Notes: a model not told the origin generated them from the sequence alone. Shown: positions 24,211 to 36,270, numbered from the stretch's first letter. The stretch: DNA of 64,000 nt from Golubevia sp. BC0850 (GCA_012976225.1 JAAVVG010000036.1:1-64000), one strand, 5' to 3'. A program made the numbers and translations.

Positions 24211-24703
24211 AGGCAAGTTCTTTTTGGGTCTCGAATCTGTAGTACAAATACAAGTATCCTGCTATCTCATTCCCTCCTTTCATTTCTCTCTTACTGGTTC
24301 TGGAACTTTAATCAAGACGAAAGAAGCGAACCTATGAAGTGGATGAGTTTTCCTCGACACTATCGTACCCAAGCACGGCCCCGGAGAAGTTAATTGATTT
24401 TTCCAGAACAGACAGCCTACATTCTACCAAAACAAATTCCTGCGCTTTCTCGCTATCTTATATGCCCTTCCTGACCGATTCACAACCCGACAAGACTTGA
24501 AGTGACTTCCAAGACTATCCTCGGGACCAGAGACGAGGGTTCCAAAGAGCGTCGAAAGGATCGAAGGTGGATTTGGGAATGAAGAGAGGGCGACCGAGAA
24601 GTATGAAATCCAGTGAAGAGCTTTAGGGGGAAGAGAGGGGAGAGAGGTTAGATCACCGAAACGTGATGATGGGCATGCGGAAGCGTCAACTTACGAATTT
24701 TCT
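24211..24703. other. Convergent intergenic region
   Basis: 493 bp between RCM1 (plus) and the decayed F-box gene (minus). No open frame with family resemblance was seen. Confidence 0.45.
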
Positions 24704-26801
24704 TCAAGCCCATTGCACGTCCAACAATTGCACATTCCTTTTGATCCAAGCTTTGACGACCTCTTCAGATTTGACTGGAGCGGCTTTGACTACGATCTTC
24801 GTGATCTGGCAGCAGGTTTCCTCAGGTTAGAAAGCCGGCTTTCCAGAGACTTCTCCTGAAGAAGCTTCCAGATTCCCTGCCGCAGAAAGCGCCACATGTC
24901 CTTCCGAGAGACCTCGACTGGCAGCTTTCCTACTGGCTACGAAGGCAGCCAGATCGACAGCATCGATAGTGCCACCCGAGCCGAGAGTCTTTCCACCTAG
25001 GTGAAGAGACTGGAGGTTGGAGAGAAGCATCGACTTGTGATTGGCCTTGAGGTTCTCCCTTGACAGTAGTGGTGTCAGCTCGTAGAGGACTTGATTGTAG
25101 AAAGCCAGAGGCATTGAGTTTGGAAGCGGTTGAAACTCAGTTGACTCCTTTCAATGCTTCATCGAGTTGATTAAAGAAGAGCCTAGCTCCTTTGCTACGT
25201 AGGACACCTTTGTGCTTGGAAGATCGCCTATCACCAAGTTCTCGGGAACAGAAGGTCAAGGAAGGGAGGAGAGGGAGGCAACATCACGGTGGTTGAGCTT
25301 GAAGAATCGAAGGAGCCCAAAGTTAGGAGTGTTGAGTTGTTTGAAGAAGATGCTTGAGTCCCCGCTTTCCTTGGATCTGAGAGGCGTCCCTAATAGAAGA
25401 TAGTCGAGGTTGGGAAGGTTGAGCGGAGGTACTGTATCGATTTCTGCATCTTCGTTCCAACGCAAGCGAACAATTTGCAGACTTAGGACTGTTTCCAAGA
25501 GATTGATGGTCCAGGCAGGAGAAAAAGTATGGCTGCTGATCGTAACCTCATTTGCGTTCCTGAGTCGTTCCAGCAGATGATCATTCGTGTTCAAATTGAA
25601 ACTTCCTCCAGCCTTCCAAATGAATGTCTCGAGCGAGGCTTTCCAGAGCGGAGAAAAGCAAACACTTGGTAGTCCAGTTGCAGGTCGGCAGAGAGTATTT
25701 TCTGAACCGAGTCTGAAGGCGGAGAGCTTGAGTAGAGAGGGGCACTTCTCCGCTACCGCCACGATCAATTTGTCGAGGTCTCTTTGTCGAGGTCTCTTTG
25801 GTGATGAATCGCGATAACCCTTGAAGCTTGAGAAGAGGTTGCGATGGCGTCTTGAAGTCGGTCTTGATCAGATTGGTCAAGCTTGTTCTTCACTTTGAGG
25901 ATGACTGCTTGGATTGAGTTCCTCGATTTGCGGTTGAAAACTTCTATCCCTTCCGAGAGTTGAGCACCTTCTCCCTCCATCTGAAAGAATCTGAAAGGCT
26001 CTGATGAGCTATCGATAGCCGCTTTCCAAGACTTGCAGACTCTCATCGAGTTGATCAAAGAGGGAGCGTCGAAGGAGCAGAGGAATCTGGTGAAGAGGTG
26101 AGGAGAGACTCGTTCAAAGCGGCTCTTGACTCCGGTAGCTTTCGCAGTCTCCAAGCCAGCTTTGAGATCCAGAAGTTTCCTGTCCGGGGTTGAGTTAGGT
26201 TCCCTTCCACCATCGTTGAGGTAGCACCGCTCGGCAGAATTCAGGCGCGACAGTGCCATCTCGAGATAGGCGTGAGTAGCTCGGAGGTGGGTCTGTTCAA
26301 ACAGGATTTGAGATGGATAGTCAGTTCAGATCATGCAATATCGACAAAGCTGAACCGAATCCTCTCTTCTCACTCGACTTTGAGACTCACCTCGAAATTC
26401 CTCCTCTTCTCTAAAGCTCGCTTCAAATCTTCGACCGCATCGTACGGACGTCCAAACTTTCCAAGGACAGAACTTCTCAACAGCAAAGTATCGACTGCAC
26501 CTACCTCGCCGGACTCGAGCATCTGTGAAGAGAGGACCGGATTGGATACGTCAGGAAGGGCCAAAGGGGAAAGCGAAATTATTGCAAGTCCAGCTCATTC
26601 TCTTGTCTATTCTTCACCTTCCTTCTAGTTCACCTGTGTACAAGCTTGTTAAGCAGACTTGTAGTCTAACCTATCCAGAGCCTCTTGAGCTTCTTGGAGT
26701 TTGAGGGCATCTTGCTGTTCAGAGATTGCTGGACGTTTTGCTGCTGGTTCGTCTTCCATCGTGGAATCCTCATTGGATCTTTTGCCCGATTCTACGTTCA
26801 T
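24704..26801 (-). pseudogene. Decayed TPR-F-box gene
   Basis: Reading down the minus strand from the ATG at 26801 gives MNVESGKRSNEDSTMEDEPA, a TPR-like region across introns (GAVDTLLLRSSVLGKFGRPY, DAVEDLKRALEKRRNFE, THLRATHAYLEMALSRLNSA), an F-box (RVSPHLFTRFLCSFDAPSLI, RVCKSWKAAID) and LRR-like sequence to IKRNVQLLDVQWA at 24704. This architecture occurs in fungal Pof3/Dia2-type SCF receptors. The frame is broken: an in-frame TAA at 26649-26651; a 14-bp tandem duplication (25773-25800) that shifts the frame; frame changes near 25260 and 25140, where stops appear at 25256 and 25137; and an in-frame TAA at 24827-24829 followed by open, similar-looking sequence. No simple GT-AG intron removes these lesions together. 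It may be a true pseudogene, or a gene with assembly errors. Confidence 0.72.
25773..25800 (-). repeat. 14-bp tandem duplication causing a frameshift
   Basis: Two exact adjacent copies of a 14-base unit, CAAAGAGACCTCGA on the coding (minus) strand. Before the repeat the frame reads VIAIHHQRDLDK; after the second copy the continuing frame reads DLDKLIVAVAEKCPSL. A single copy would keep one frame through the site. Confidence 0.93.
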
Positions 26802-27480
26802 CAGTGGTGAAATCTTGGGTTTGAGAAAAGGAGAAAGAAGGTGTAAGAGAGCTTTGAATGAAAGAGAGGACAGGGAATTGAAGAAGAGGTCTTTTTCTCT
26901 CTTTGGTCGTCTTTTGAAGGAAGAATTTGATTTTGATTAAGCAGCGAACATGTCCCTCTCAAACACTTCAGAAGGAAACTCCTCTTGCTCTCCTTCAGCT
27001 TGTGGAAATGTAGATTCGATGGATGATCTTCAGTCCTTTGGCAAGAGGCGTCACCTAACAGGCTCGTTCTACCCTTTGCCACCCAAACTCTCCAGAAGAG
27101 CCTTTGAGTCTCGAGTCTTCCACTCTCTCAAGTCTCGAAAGGAACCGAACGTAGGCTCTGTAGAATTCCAGTTTGGACTTTCCTCTAGCTAGAAGTGCTC
27201 AGTCGAGATTCTTTGCCATTGTGGTTTCACTCAGTTTGACAAGTACTTCGCAAGGCACTTCCCGAAGGTTTGAGAAAGTCTCAAAGAGAAAGAGAAGATC
27301 ATGAGAAAGGTTACGTGGCTGATGCAGGGGAACGAACAAATCGAAAGATACCACACACAGTTCAGCACTAGTACTACTTAAGGAAACATCCCTCCACACA
27401 CTCATAGGTTTGCCTGATCAAAAGTTGATGACGTGTTAATACTTTCAGAAGAAAAGTAATCCAGAATAGTCTGTATCTCA
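26802..27480. other. Intergenic region between the TPR-F-box pseudogene and the MFS gene
   Basis: 679 bp upstream of the pseudogene and downstream of the MFS gene (both minus). An 80-codon plus-strand frame at 26950-27192 (MSLSNTSEGNSSCSPSACGN) is open but matches no family I know; I treat it as probably non-coding. Confidence 0.4.
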
Positions 27481-29591
27481 TCATTCATTGTGTTCTTCTT
27501 CTGTGGTTTTAGGAATCCTGACAAACCCAACGACAAGCACGGCGCTTAGACAGCACGCCAAGTTAAACCACCAACAGACCTTCAAAGCTTCAAGAGACAG
27601 CTCGGCGTCTGGTCCTTTGTTCTCGTAATTGACTCCTATGGTTTCGCTCAGAGAGGTGATGATGGCCGACGAAAGGTTTTGGAAGGTGATAAGTAGAGCA
27701 CCTGCTGAACCTTGATAGGAACGAGGAACTCGACTGGTGATGAAGATTGAGGCGGAGGAGAAGGAAAGATCCGGACCAAGAGCTGAGACGGAAAGAGCAG
27801 GAAACCAATCAGGGGTCAGTGAATGTCGAGACTGAGGCGACGTCGAAGAGCATTTCTCACTTGCTAGAGCCACAGCTGGCATTGATAGAGCCCAGTAGGT
27901 AGAGTCGGCTTTATTACCAAGAGTAAGAGCAGGCTAGAAGATAAGAAAGTGGGGGAGGGGAGAAGAAGAAATTGAAGTGAGAAATGGAACTCAGTGTCTT
28001 GCTCTGTGGTTCGCTACTCACACCGAGGGCGTAAGCGACACAGGACGCCCCTAGAATCCAGTGTCCTGCCACACGATGAGACAGAGAGGCAACAGCGAAT
28101 GCTGCGGCCAAACCACTGAGAGGTAAGGAGGAGCGAGTGAGCACAGCGAGCGAGAGGCAATCAGATCTTTTGCTTCACTCACACGATCAGGTTTGGGATG
28201 AGGAATAGAGCAGCAGTCAAGGACGAGTGGCCTTGAACGTTGGTCCAGAAGCTTATGAGATAGAATTGCCAGCTCGAGAAACCTGAAGCAAGGAACAGGA
28301 ATCACTGACATAGGATCAGAAGCGAAAGACTTTCAAAAGACTCCAACCCCTTTCGCACTCACCTCCAAATCCAAGGAAGTAGCTTCCCATCACCAAACCG
28401 AACCCTTTGACCTTCCAAAGACCATGAGGAATAAGAGGCCTCTCCGTTCTAGACTCAGCCCAGACGAAGGCTGCGAGGCTCAGGACTCCAACGATGACCA
28501 AAACGTAAGCATAAGCAGCCCATTCCGAAGGAGCTCCCTGAGTGACTCCAGCCACTAGAGTGCCACTTCCGAGAACAGCTAGTCCAGCTCCTAGCAAGTC
28601 GAATTGATGGAGGGAAGCGTTCGAAGCCGAAGTTTTGGCAGCGTCTCTAGGAACGAAGTAGATAGCAGAGGCAAAGGCAATGGCAGTCAAGAAAGAAAAG
28701 GAGTAGAAGATCCAATTCCGATGAGCTGCCAAAGCTCCACCTTGCATACATCCGACCCAGAATCCTAGAGGACTTGCGGAAGCCATTAGACTGAAAGCTC
28801 GGTTCTTGCGAAGACCTGGAGAGTAGACTTGACCTAAAAGAGAAATACTGGCTGAGGTGAGAGCACCAACTGCTAGGCCTGCCAGAGCTCTGCTGACGAA
28901 GAACAGATATTTCTGTCCATTTAGACTGCTTCCCGTCATGACGTTTGCGATCGTGATGAGTCCGAAACCCCCCACGAGAAACTTCTTCTGCCCAAAATGA
29001 TCAGATAGAGATCCAGCTAAAACCACACTCAAACCATTTGCTAAGAGGTACGATGCGGAGAGCCACGGTTTCTGGGAGTGACTGATTTGGAGGTCTGGGA
29101 CTAGAGCGTTTTGAATGATCTGGACGTATCCTAGAGACCTGTTTGAGGAGAAGAAGAAGAATCAGAAATCTTCACTGATTCACTTCCACTAGTCTGACTT
29201 ACCATGCGAAGAAAAGTTGACCAAGACTGCAAATCAGAGCGAACACAACTTCATGGAAAGTGGTAGGGAAACTGCTAGGCCTTTCTTGAATCCCTGTTCG
29301 TCTGCCCGTCAAATTCATTTCGATGGTAGCAGCTGAGCTATGAAGGTTTGAATCCAATACTCTCTCCATTGGCTCGTCTCTTGATGGTGGATAAGAGTCG
29401 ATTGGAGTTGGTGGAATAGTTGGCAGTATCTCAAATTCTGAATTTGGTAGTTTGATCTTGCCAGAGACACCTGAAGATGCGGAAGGTCTTCGATGAATTT
29501 TCTGCGCTTGAGAAAGGCCTGCATCGTTGTTTGCATCTTGAGACGCTGCTAGTTGTCTCACTGCTAGTTCGATATCTTGAGCGCTTTGCAT
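27481..29591 (-). CDS. Major facilitator superfamily transporter, DHA2 (drug:H+)-like
   Basis: Plasma-membrane or vacuolar proton-coupled transporter; substrate unknown. The ATG at 29591 begins a hydrophilic cytosolic N terminus of about 105 residues (MQSAQDIELAVRQLAASQDA) before the first membrane helix TFHEVVFALICSLGQLFFAW. After an intron the hydrophobic core includes MFS motif A as GSLSDHFGQKKFLVGGF, then ALAGLAVGALTSASISLLGQ, FWVGCMQGGALAAHRNWIF and AGLAVLGSGTLVAGVTQGAP, which resembles the 14-helix DHA2 group. Three or four introns lie in the C-terminal half, and the protein ends KTTEEEHNE at 27481. Its start faces a Zn2Cys6 gene across 481 bp, suggesting co-regulation. Multidrug exporter or small-metabolite permease are equally possible. 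Confidence 0.87.
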
Positions 29592-30072
29592 CTTAAAGGG
29601 TGGGATGGAGGAAGCGAGGAAGAAAGCGAAGAAAGAGGCCTTTTGAAGTTTGAAGAAAAGATCAAGAATTTCAAGAAATTTTCAAGTCGCCGCGGTCGGA
29701 CTACCGTCCGATGACATTTTTCCAGCGTGAGCAAGTGGTAGCAGAAGTTTAGAGCTACACTTTGAGGAGATGAATGGGACATACAATACGAAGCGAGCCA
29801 ATTGAGATGTGGAGTTACTCTGGTCTGTCTCTGGTACACTCATGGGCAGGTTTCTTCTCTGTACAGACCTCTCGAGCTCCCAAGTCCTGTTGAATGCCTC
29901 GCAATTGTTAAAAGGAATCTCACAAACCAAATGTGAGATCTATAATCAGTCGCGTCCTAGACCTAACTTGGAGAGAGAGTGTGTCGACCCGATCCAACGG
30001 ATTGCGGTTGGTCGCATCCAACTTCCGATCCTTCTTACCTCTTTCCTTCATTCCTTCATAGCATCCCTTAAG
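29592..30072. promoter_or_regulatory. Shared divergent promoter, MFS transporter / Zn2Cys6 regulator
   Basis: 481 bp between divergent ATGs. The MFS-proximal third contains the symmetric CGG/CCG array at 29693-29710. The regulator-proximal end is T/C-rich (about 30020-30065) right before the ATG. Confidence 0.6.
29693..29710. promoter_or_regulatory. Symmetric CGG/CCG array, candidate Zn2Cys6 binding site
   Basis: The 18-bp core CGGTCGGACTACCGTCCG has half-sites arranged CGG-N1-CGG-N4-CCG-N1-CCG, symmetric about its centre. Zn2Cys6 dimers bind paired CGG triplets, so two nested inverted pairs (spacers of 4 and 12 bp) are available. It starts 102 bp upstream of the MFS start codon and lies about 360 bp before the regulator start. 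Confidence 0.5.
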
Positions 30073-32843
30073 ATGCCTAAAGCGGAAGTCAAAAAAGAAC
30101 CCAAAACAGAACTCCAACCAGAACTCGTCAATGCCAGCAAGCCACATCGAACGCATGCAAGAAGAAGTTGCATGACATGCAAGAGCAGGAAGACGAGAGT
30201 GAGTTTCCAAGACGAATGTTATTACCAGATTCCTTTCGCTTTGGACTGTTCTTGCTACTCGTCAATCCTGACTTTATCATCCCTCCCCATCTCATCCCCA
30301 AGTGTGAGCTACCGGATGAAGAGATCAAGGCAAGCGAAGATCCTCTTCCACCCAATCTCAAGTGTCATCGTTGCGCAGCTCTCAAGATAGACTGTTACGT
30401 CACTACCGAAGTGAAGCCTCTCAGTGCTCGTTCACTCAAAAGGAGGTCCAAGATTGCAGCAGCAGAAGGATCTGAGAATCAAGCCTCGAGCAACAATCCT
30501 CCTCTCGCTGGTCCTTCCAAGTTCAATCCTACTTCAAATACAAGCGCGCAAAACGCACAGAGTCCTTCAACGTTGGTTCCATGGCCTTCTGATTTCACTT
30601 TACTTCACTCTTCTTCCTGGGCTCCCAGTGGCACGAAGAATGAGGTTGAGCTGGAGGAAAGATTGAGAGCTGAAGCAAGTGAACGGATGCTCTTGAATCC
30701 TCGTCCTTTGGCCCTGCTAAACGAGCTGGTTTCGAAGAACAATCTGTTTGGAAAGGACACCAATCACGTTGGATCCGGATCGCTCTCTATGAATGTGATT
30801 TCTGAGTCATTGTTCCCGTATTCAGATTTTATGGAGAAAGAGTGAGTACGACAATCAATAAGCCCCTCATGGATGGAGTCTGACTCACTTACCTCTTTTC
30901 AGGCTTTTACGGATCCTACCATGGCTTCCGCATCTTCCTACCATCGCCAAGCTTCGCGAAGAACGCAGAGATGCTCCTAGCCCTACCAACAGGTTACTGC
31001 TCTCCTCAATCTACCTCCTCACCCTCCCTGCCTTCCACTCTTCAAGACCTCGGATTCAATCCTCTCTTCGGGAAATAATCAAGAATGATCTTCTAGTTCT
31101 GATGATGACAGGACCTTCCGACATTCGCACCATTCAAGCTCTTCAACTAATCGCCGTCTATTCACCAATCACAGTTCTGCTGGATCCGGAGACTTCTCAA
31201 CCTCTCATCTCTGGCTCGATGGCCTTCTCAACAGCTCTAAAGATCGCAAGGTCTATGGGACTTGAGTACTCATCAGCTCACCTTTCCAAATTGGGAGGAG
31301 CGCTGTACAGGAGAGAACCAGGAGTAGAGAAGGAAGCCTACTTTTTGGGAGAACGGTCGATCCTCTGGAGCAACCTCAATAGCTGGGATCTACACTTTCA
31401 AGCCTTGGAAAGAGGATCAGACTCTTCTGTTCTCCACCGAACGAACGAAGATCCATATTCTCCGGAAGATGGAAAGGGAAATTCAGCTCTGCTCTCATCT
31501 TTCATCCAACCTTCGACACAATCTTCTCAAGAAGAGGTCGAAGCTCGAAGTGCCGGCTGTGTTGCCAACAATCATAGGAGAGAGGTTCTGAGCCTCTACT
31601 TGGAAGCGAAGGCTCGAGTCAATCACGCTGGACAGAATCCGAACATTCGAGCCAGAGTCGACGAATTGACTCTCATTCTCAATAGCTACTATTCGCTCTG
31701 GAGAGCCAGAGAGAACGATTTCAATTCTCTGACTCGGAACGAATTTGTGGAATCCATCGCCGATTGGTGTCGGATCGAGGCTCTCTGCGTTGGTGAGTTC
31801 ATCATGAAAGCGAGAAGAAATGAAGGCCAAGTGGATTCAGGCAGTCTAGGGGCTTACGATTCACCCCCTTTCTTCTTCCTCTTCCCTTTTGGAATTCAGA
31901 ATCTCTTTTATGCTGTAATGCTATTGGGACTGGAAGCATAGAATGCGCGAGAGAGCCTGCAATGTTCTATGAAAGGTACCTATCGAAGATCTTGCGAATT
32001 TTTTCTCCCAATCTTACCTCTCTCTCTCTTTTCCCCCTATCAACAGAATGAAGGCAGCTGGCATCGTCTCTTTCGTCGGGAGTGTAGGAGGGACCACCAG
32101 GAAATACCTGATGACTGAAATAGTCAGGATCTTTGGAAATTCGTCTTCTACCAACCGTCCTCCAGCCCGATCGACCTGCGCTATTGTGCTCTTCTCATCT
32201 CTTCATTTGACCGAGACTCTAAGAATTTGCATTCATAGGTGAGACTACGTTTTCAGAGAGCAGAGGAGAGGGAAGAGACAAGACGCTGACTGTCTTGCCT
32301 CATTCCCCCTATAGTTTTGGAATGAAATCTCAGGACCATGCTGTGGTCATTGAAGGGTTCGAAAGAGCCGTCAATCGATTAGGTTTTATGGATTCAGATG
32401 ATCATCCTGGTCTAGGTAGTCTCTTTCAAGCCACTTCTTCAATGTTCCTGGATCTACTGAGAGCCTGCAAAGGATGGGCGGAAAGCTTCGAACAGTCGGG
32501 AGAAGTAGGGAATCAGGACCAGAGGAGGAATCTATCTTACTTCGAAGAAGCTAGGGAGCAGAGAATAAGAATGAATCTCACTCTAGAACAGCAACACTTA
32601 GTGTCTCAACAGTCGCCTCAGGAACCCTTGATGAATGGGAATTCTCATCATCAGCAACAATATCATCCTTCAGTTCCAGATCAGCTCGAACCTCAATATC
32701 AACATCAAGACCAGCTTCAATCTGTAGTTCCGCAAAGTAGCCCCCGACAGATGCCTTCTAGCTCGGATCTGGACGGAATAATGCTAGACGATCTTCACTG
32801 GTGGCCATTTGGTGCTTTTGGTCTTGGTAACGCTCCGGTCTAA
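30073..32843 (+). CDS. Zn2Cys6 transcription factor divergent to the MFS transporter
   Basis: Predicted nuclear regulator. Exon 1 (30073-30198) starts MPKAEVKKEPKTELQPELVN and ends in the first zinc half RRSCMTCKSRKTR. Exon 2 (30303-30841) supplies CELPDEE and LKCHRCAALKIDC. The resulting cluster is C-x2-C-x6-C-x19-C-x2-C-x6-C; the 19-residue middle loop is longer than the usual 5-12. Later exons give a helical body (ELLRILPWLPHLPTIAKLRE, LQLIAVYSPITVLLDPETSQ, GSMAFSTALKIARSMGLEYS), which is the normal layout for a fungal regulatory domain. The last exon runs FGMKSQDHAVVIEGFERAVN to a Gln/His-rich tail ending HWWPFGAFGLGNAPV at 32843. The adjacent transporter is the obvious candidate target. 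Confidence 0.84.
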
Positions 32844-32964
32844 AGACTCTCTCTCTCGCCCTTTGAATGTCAATCAATCGAATTTGAACTGGAGGATCGT
32901 TTGTCTCGAAGTTTGCTGTAAATACAATGTCATTATTAGATACAAAGGAAATAACACTCAAGCA

Positions 32965-35900
32965 TCAAGCTAAAGCATCCTGTATACGTTGCAGTTCAAA
33001 GTTCTCGACATCGTCGCCTCTGAGTTCGACTCCCAATAGAAGTTCCACCTCTTCTACGCTCCTGTTCACCAGAGTTTCCTTCCATTCGTATTTGTTCAAA
33101 GGTTTCTGAATTGCTTCTACGATTCTTTGGTAGGAAAGCGAGATTCGCTCCAGAGAGGATTGATGGATTGCAGAGCGTAGAGTTGGGGAAGAGAGATGTG
33201 TTAATCTTGGAGAGGTGATTAGTAGTGGTGACGAGAGGAAAGAATTCAATTGAGTGAAAGCGCTTGAGATTTGAGTTGGAGAGCACTCGGGATGATGAGA
33301 TAGAGGAGCCTGGAATGGGAGTGAGATGGTCGGCAGGTTAGAGAAAAGGAGAGCTAGCAAAGAGAGACAGAGAGACGCTGCGTAAGACTTACGCCAGAGT
33401 CGTTAGCATCTATGGCATCAATTATACTACCGATTCCACTCTCGGACAGTAAGTGTTTGAACTGGCAGAGGAAAGTAGCAAGTGATGGGAGCATCAGCGT
33501 CGGTGGACCAAGATTTCAGTCTCTCTTTTACTCACATGAGATTGAATGAGCCCTTCGACTCTATCCATCATACTCTTCATAATCCGTTGTGTTCGTGAAG
33601 AAGTGAAGCTATACGTTGAGATGATGCTCTACAGTAAAAAGATCAAGGAATGGAGTGTCAGTCTTTGAGCCCTCTAAATCAAAAGAACAATCAAATCGAA
33701 AGACTCACCTTGACATATCCCTCACAATTAATCAAGAAGACTTGAGATTCCCACTTGGACTTGTCAGTCATTTCCTGGTAGACTTTTGAGTCTTTCTTGT
33801 ATCGACCGTTTCTTCTCTCGTCCAGATCGATTTGGTCCTGAGCAATTCTCAAGCACATGCTGAGCATCGGCTCCACGAGTTTCTCCAAAACGGTCTCAAA
33901 TTTGAAGACAAAAAGTTCGTTGGAGTTGGAAGCGGAAGCGGAAGTGGGAGGAGCTTGGCTGGGGTCTGATGGCAGAGGGTTGGAGTTGGAAGCTTTCGAT
34001 ATTGCCAAGTCTTCGTCATCGGCAACTGCAGCTTGATGCAAGGTAAGAAGTTCTTTGAGAGTTGAAGAGGACCCCAGAAGCGGTGGAGGTGGTGAAAGAT
34101 CTTGAGGTAGGGGCTGAGGGAGAGAAATCAGAAGGGAAAGGGTTAACATCAAGGCCATTCAATTCTTTCCTTGGTGCCGCGAGGCGAGGCTCGGTCGATA
34201 ACAGAAAGGAAGAAACTCACCTCAGAGTACCTTCGTAAACCAGAAGCCTGTCGATCCAAAGTGTTGTAGAAAGCTTCATAACTAGATTGGCAAATCTCCC
34301 GTAACGTTTGACTCAATCGGGCTCGAGTTCCAATAGTCCTCTCCATAGTAATTCTATAGAACTCGATTAAACTCGAAAGTTTGAAAGTAGTGATACAACC
34401 TTCTTGTGAAGAAACAGTCTGATTGACTCTAATCTGCAAAGGTCTACAGCAGCCTTGAAGGTTCTTATCCAAAAGTTCTCTCACCAGTCTCTCACCTATA
34501 CTAATGGAGATCACTTGACCTGTAGAAGGATCCTTTTCAAAAGGCGAAGAATTCTGAAAAGAATTGGTTAAATCTAAAGAACCTTCCAAACCTCTATATC
34601 GTTCTCCAATTCTTCTTTTATGTTGAGATGCTTTCTTTGCTTTAAGAGCTTGATTATTTGAACTTCTATGATCTTCAATTCCATCCTCATCTTCTTCATC
34701 GGATAAAAAGACACCAGATAACCACTCTCTTTCAGAAGCTAAAGCTTGATGAATCCAAGCTAACATGTCTCCTACATATCTTAATGGATCGTAAGCATGT
34801 AATTCAATAGGTTTCGGTAAATAGGAAGGCGCAGGTCCTCCTATCGTTAAAGCGTTTAAAAAATTACTTGAAAGAGAAGAAGATCTTGTTGAAGATAAAG
34901 TTAAAAGAGCAGGTCTGATTAATTCTTCTCTTTTCGATAACCTCATGACACTCTCCTTCAAGATGTAACCCACTTCACTGCCTTCTCTCAAAGGCTTTCG
35001 AAATTCAAATGTGATGTACTTTGATAACTTAGAGTAAATTCGATCCAATTGAGAGGAAGATTGTGAGATAACGTCTTGACCTAATTTCATTCCACCTCCA
35101 ATTCCTTCAGAATTGACCTCCCCTTGCAGTAAGACTCCGGCATCGGATCGGATCTCTTCTAATCTATCCATGATCGAAAAAAGTTCTTGAGAGGGTGGTT
35201 CTCGAGATTCCAAGACTTCCAATTGAGAAGGTGATAAAGTGTAAAGTTGTAGGAATAGAGTTGATAGACTGTGTTGAGTTGCTAATTGTGACCGCTGCTT
35301 TGTCAATCCTTCTGCCCGCTCCAAGAGGTATTTGGTAGAGTCGTGAGCTTGAGACAATTTGGTCTCGATGGAAGAGCAGGCTTGAGAGATGGAGGAGACG
35401 TTGAGAGCCAGCAGTTGGACGCACTGCCAGTCAAGATAGGATAGAAAAGGTTAGGTGTCCGGCCTCTACATGGTCCCATACAATCTCTCCTATTCCACAG
35501 CATAATCGACAGCTTGAGCAGCGCCTCATCCCAACCTCCAGAGCTGCCATCTTGCACTCTCCAATTTGCAACTTGCCCCATCTCATTTCTACTCACCTGA
35601 TCCACTCCTCTCAGCACCTCCAAGAAATCATCCGTAGCCTTCTCAATATTGAAATCTGTATCTTTCTCCAGATTCTTCCTAGCCTTCTGAGTATCAACTC
35701 TAGCTATCGGCTTATTCCTATTCGATCCAGCTTCAACATCCTCCTCCTCCTCCTCACTACTCTCTTCTTGTTCCTCCAATTCTCTCTTCTGGACTAAGTC
35801 CGAAGAATCATCTAAAGGATAAAGGTTTGCTATCTCTTCCAGAGCAGCTTTGGTTTGTAGAGGATGATGATGTAAAGTTAAAATGTCAGAAATCTTTCTT

Positions 35901-36091
35901 GAGATTGGATGAGAAGGTGCAAGTGGTGGGATTAGATTACTATTGTTCAGGTTGCCATTGGATTGAGTTGAATGGATTGAAGATAATGATGGGAAAGCTG
36001 AATCTTGAAGCACTGGAGGTGAAGTTTCCATTATATGGAATGTGATGCTCGAGAGGCAGCAACTGATTAGAACTTTCGTCCTCTCACTCAT
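32965..36091 (-). CDS. COG6: Conserved oligomeric Golgi complex subunit 6
   Basis: Subunit of the COG tether that returns retrograde vesicles to the Golgi. The N-terminal part contains HPISRKISDILTLHHHPLQT, an acidic linker, and the conserved helix ARKNLEKDTDFNIEKATDDF. The next exon gives VQLLALNVSSISQACSSIET then KYLLERAEGLTKQRSQLATQ, a coiled-coil typical of COG6. The body includes LHAYDPLRYVGDMLAWIHQA and EREWLSGVF, strongly conserved in the family. The C-terminal exons are shorter and end ENFELQRIQDALA at 32965. Two in-frame ATGs exist: 36091 (MSERTKVLISCC) and 36031 (METSPPVLQDSAF); I give the longer model, but the shorter is as likely. The stop is only 121 bp from the convergent Zn2Cys6 stop, so 3' UTRs may overlap. 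Confidence 0.93.
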
Positions 36092-36270
36092 GCCCACTCC
36101 ACGATTTCTTCAAATCGAACCAAATTGATTGTATACCAAACTACCGATAACAAATTTACAAAGAAAAACCCCCCATTGGCTAATTCATCATTCCTTCCCG
36201 CCAACTTTCCTTAATCTCAACCTGTCCATTTCTATTTCAATCTCTAATTTCCGATTCCATTCTCCATTTT

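Noticed and set aside
26950-27192. 80-codon plus-strand frame opposite the pseudogene promoter
   Set aside because: No recognisable family, no clear promoter or splice signals, Ser-rich composition.
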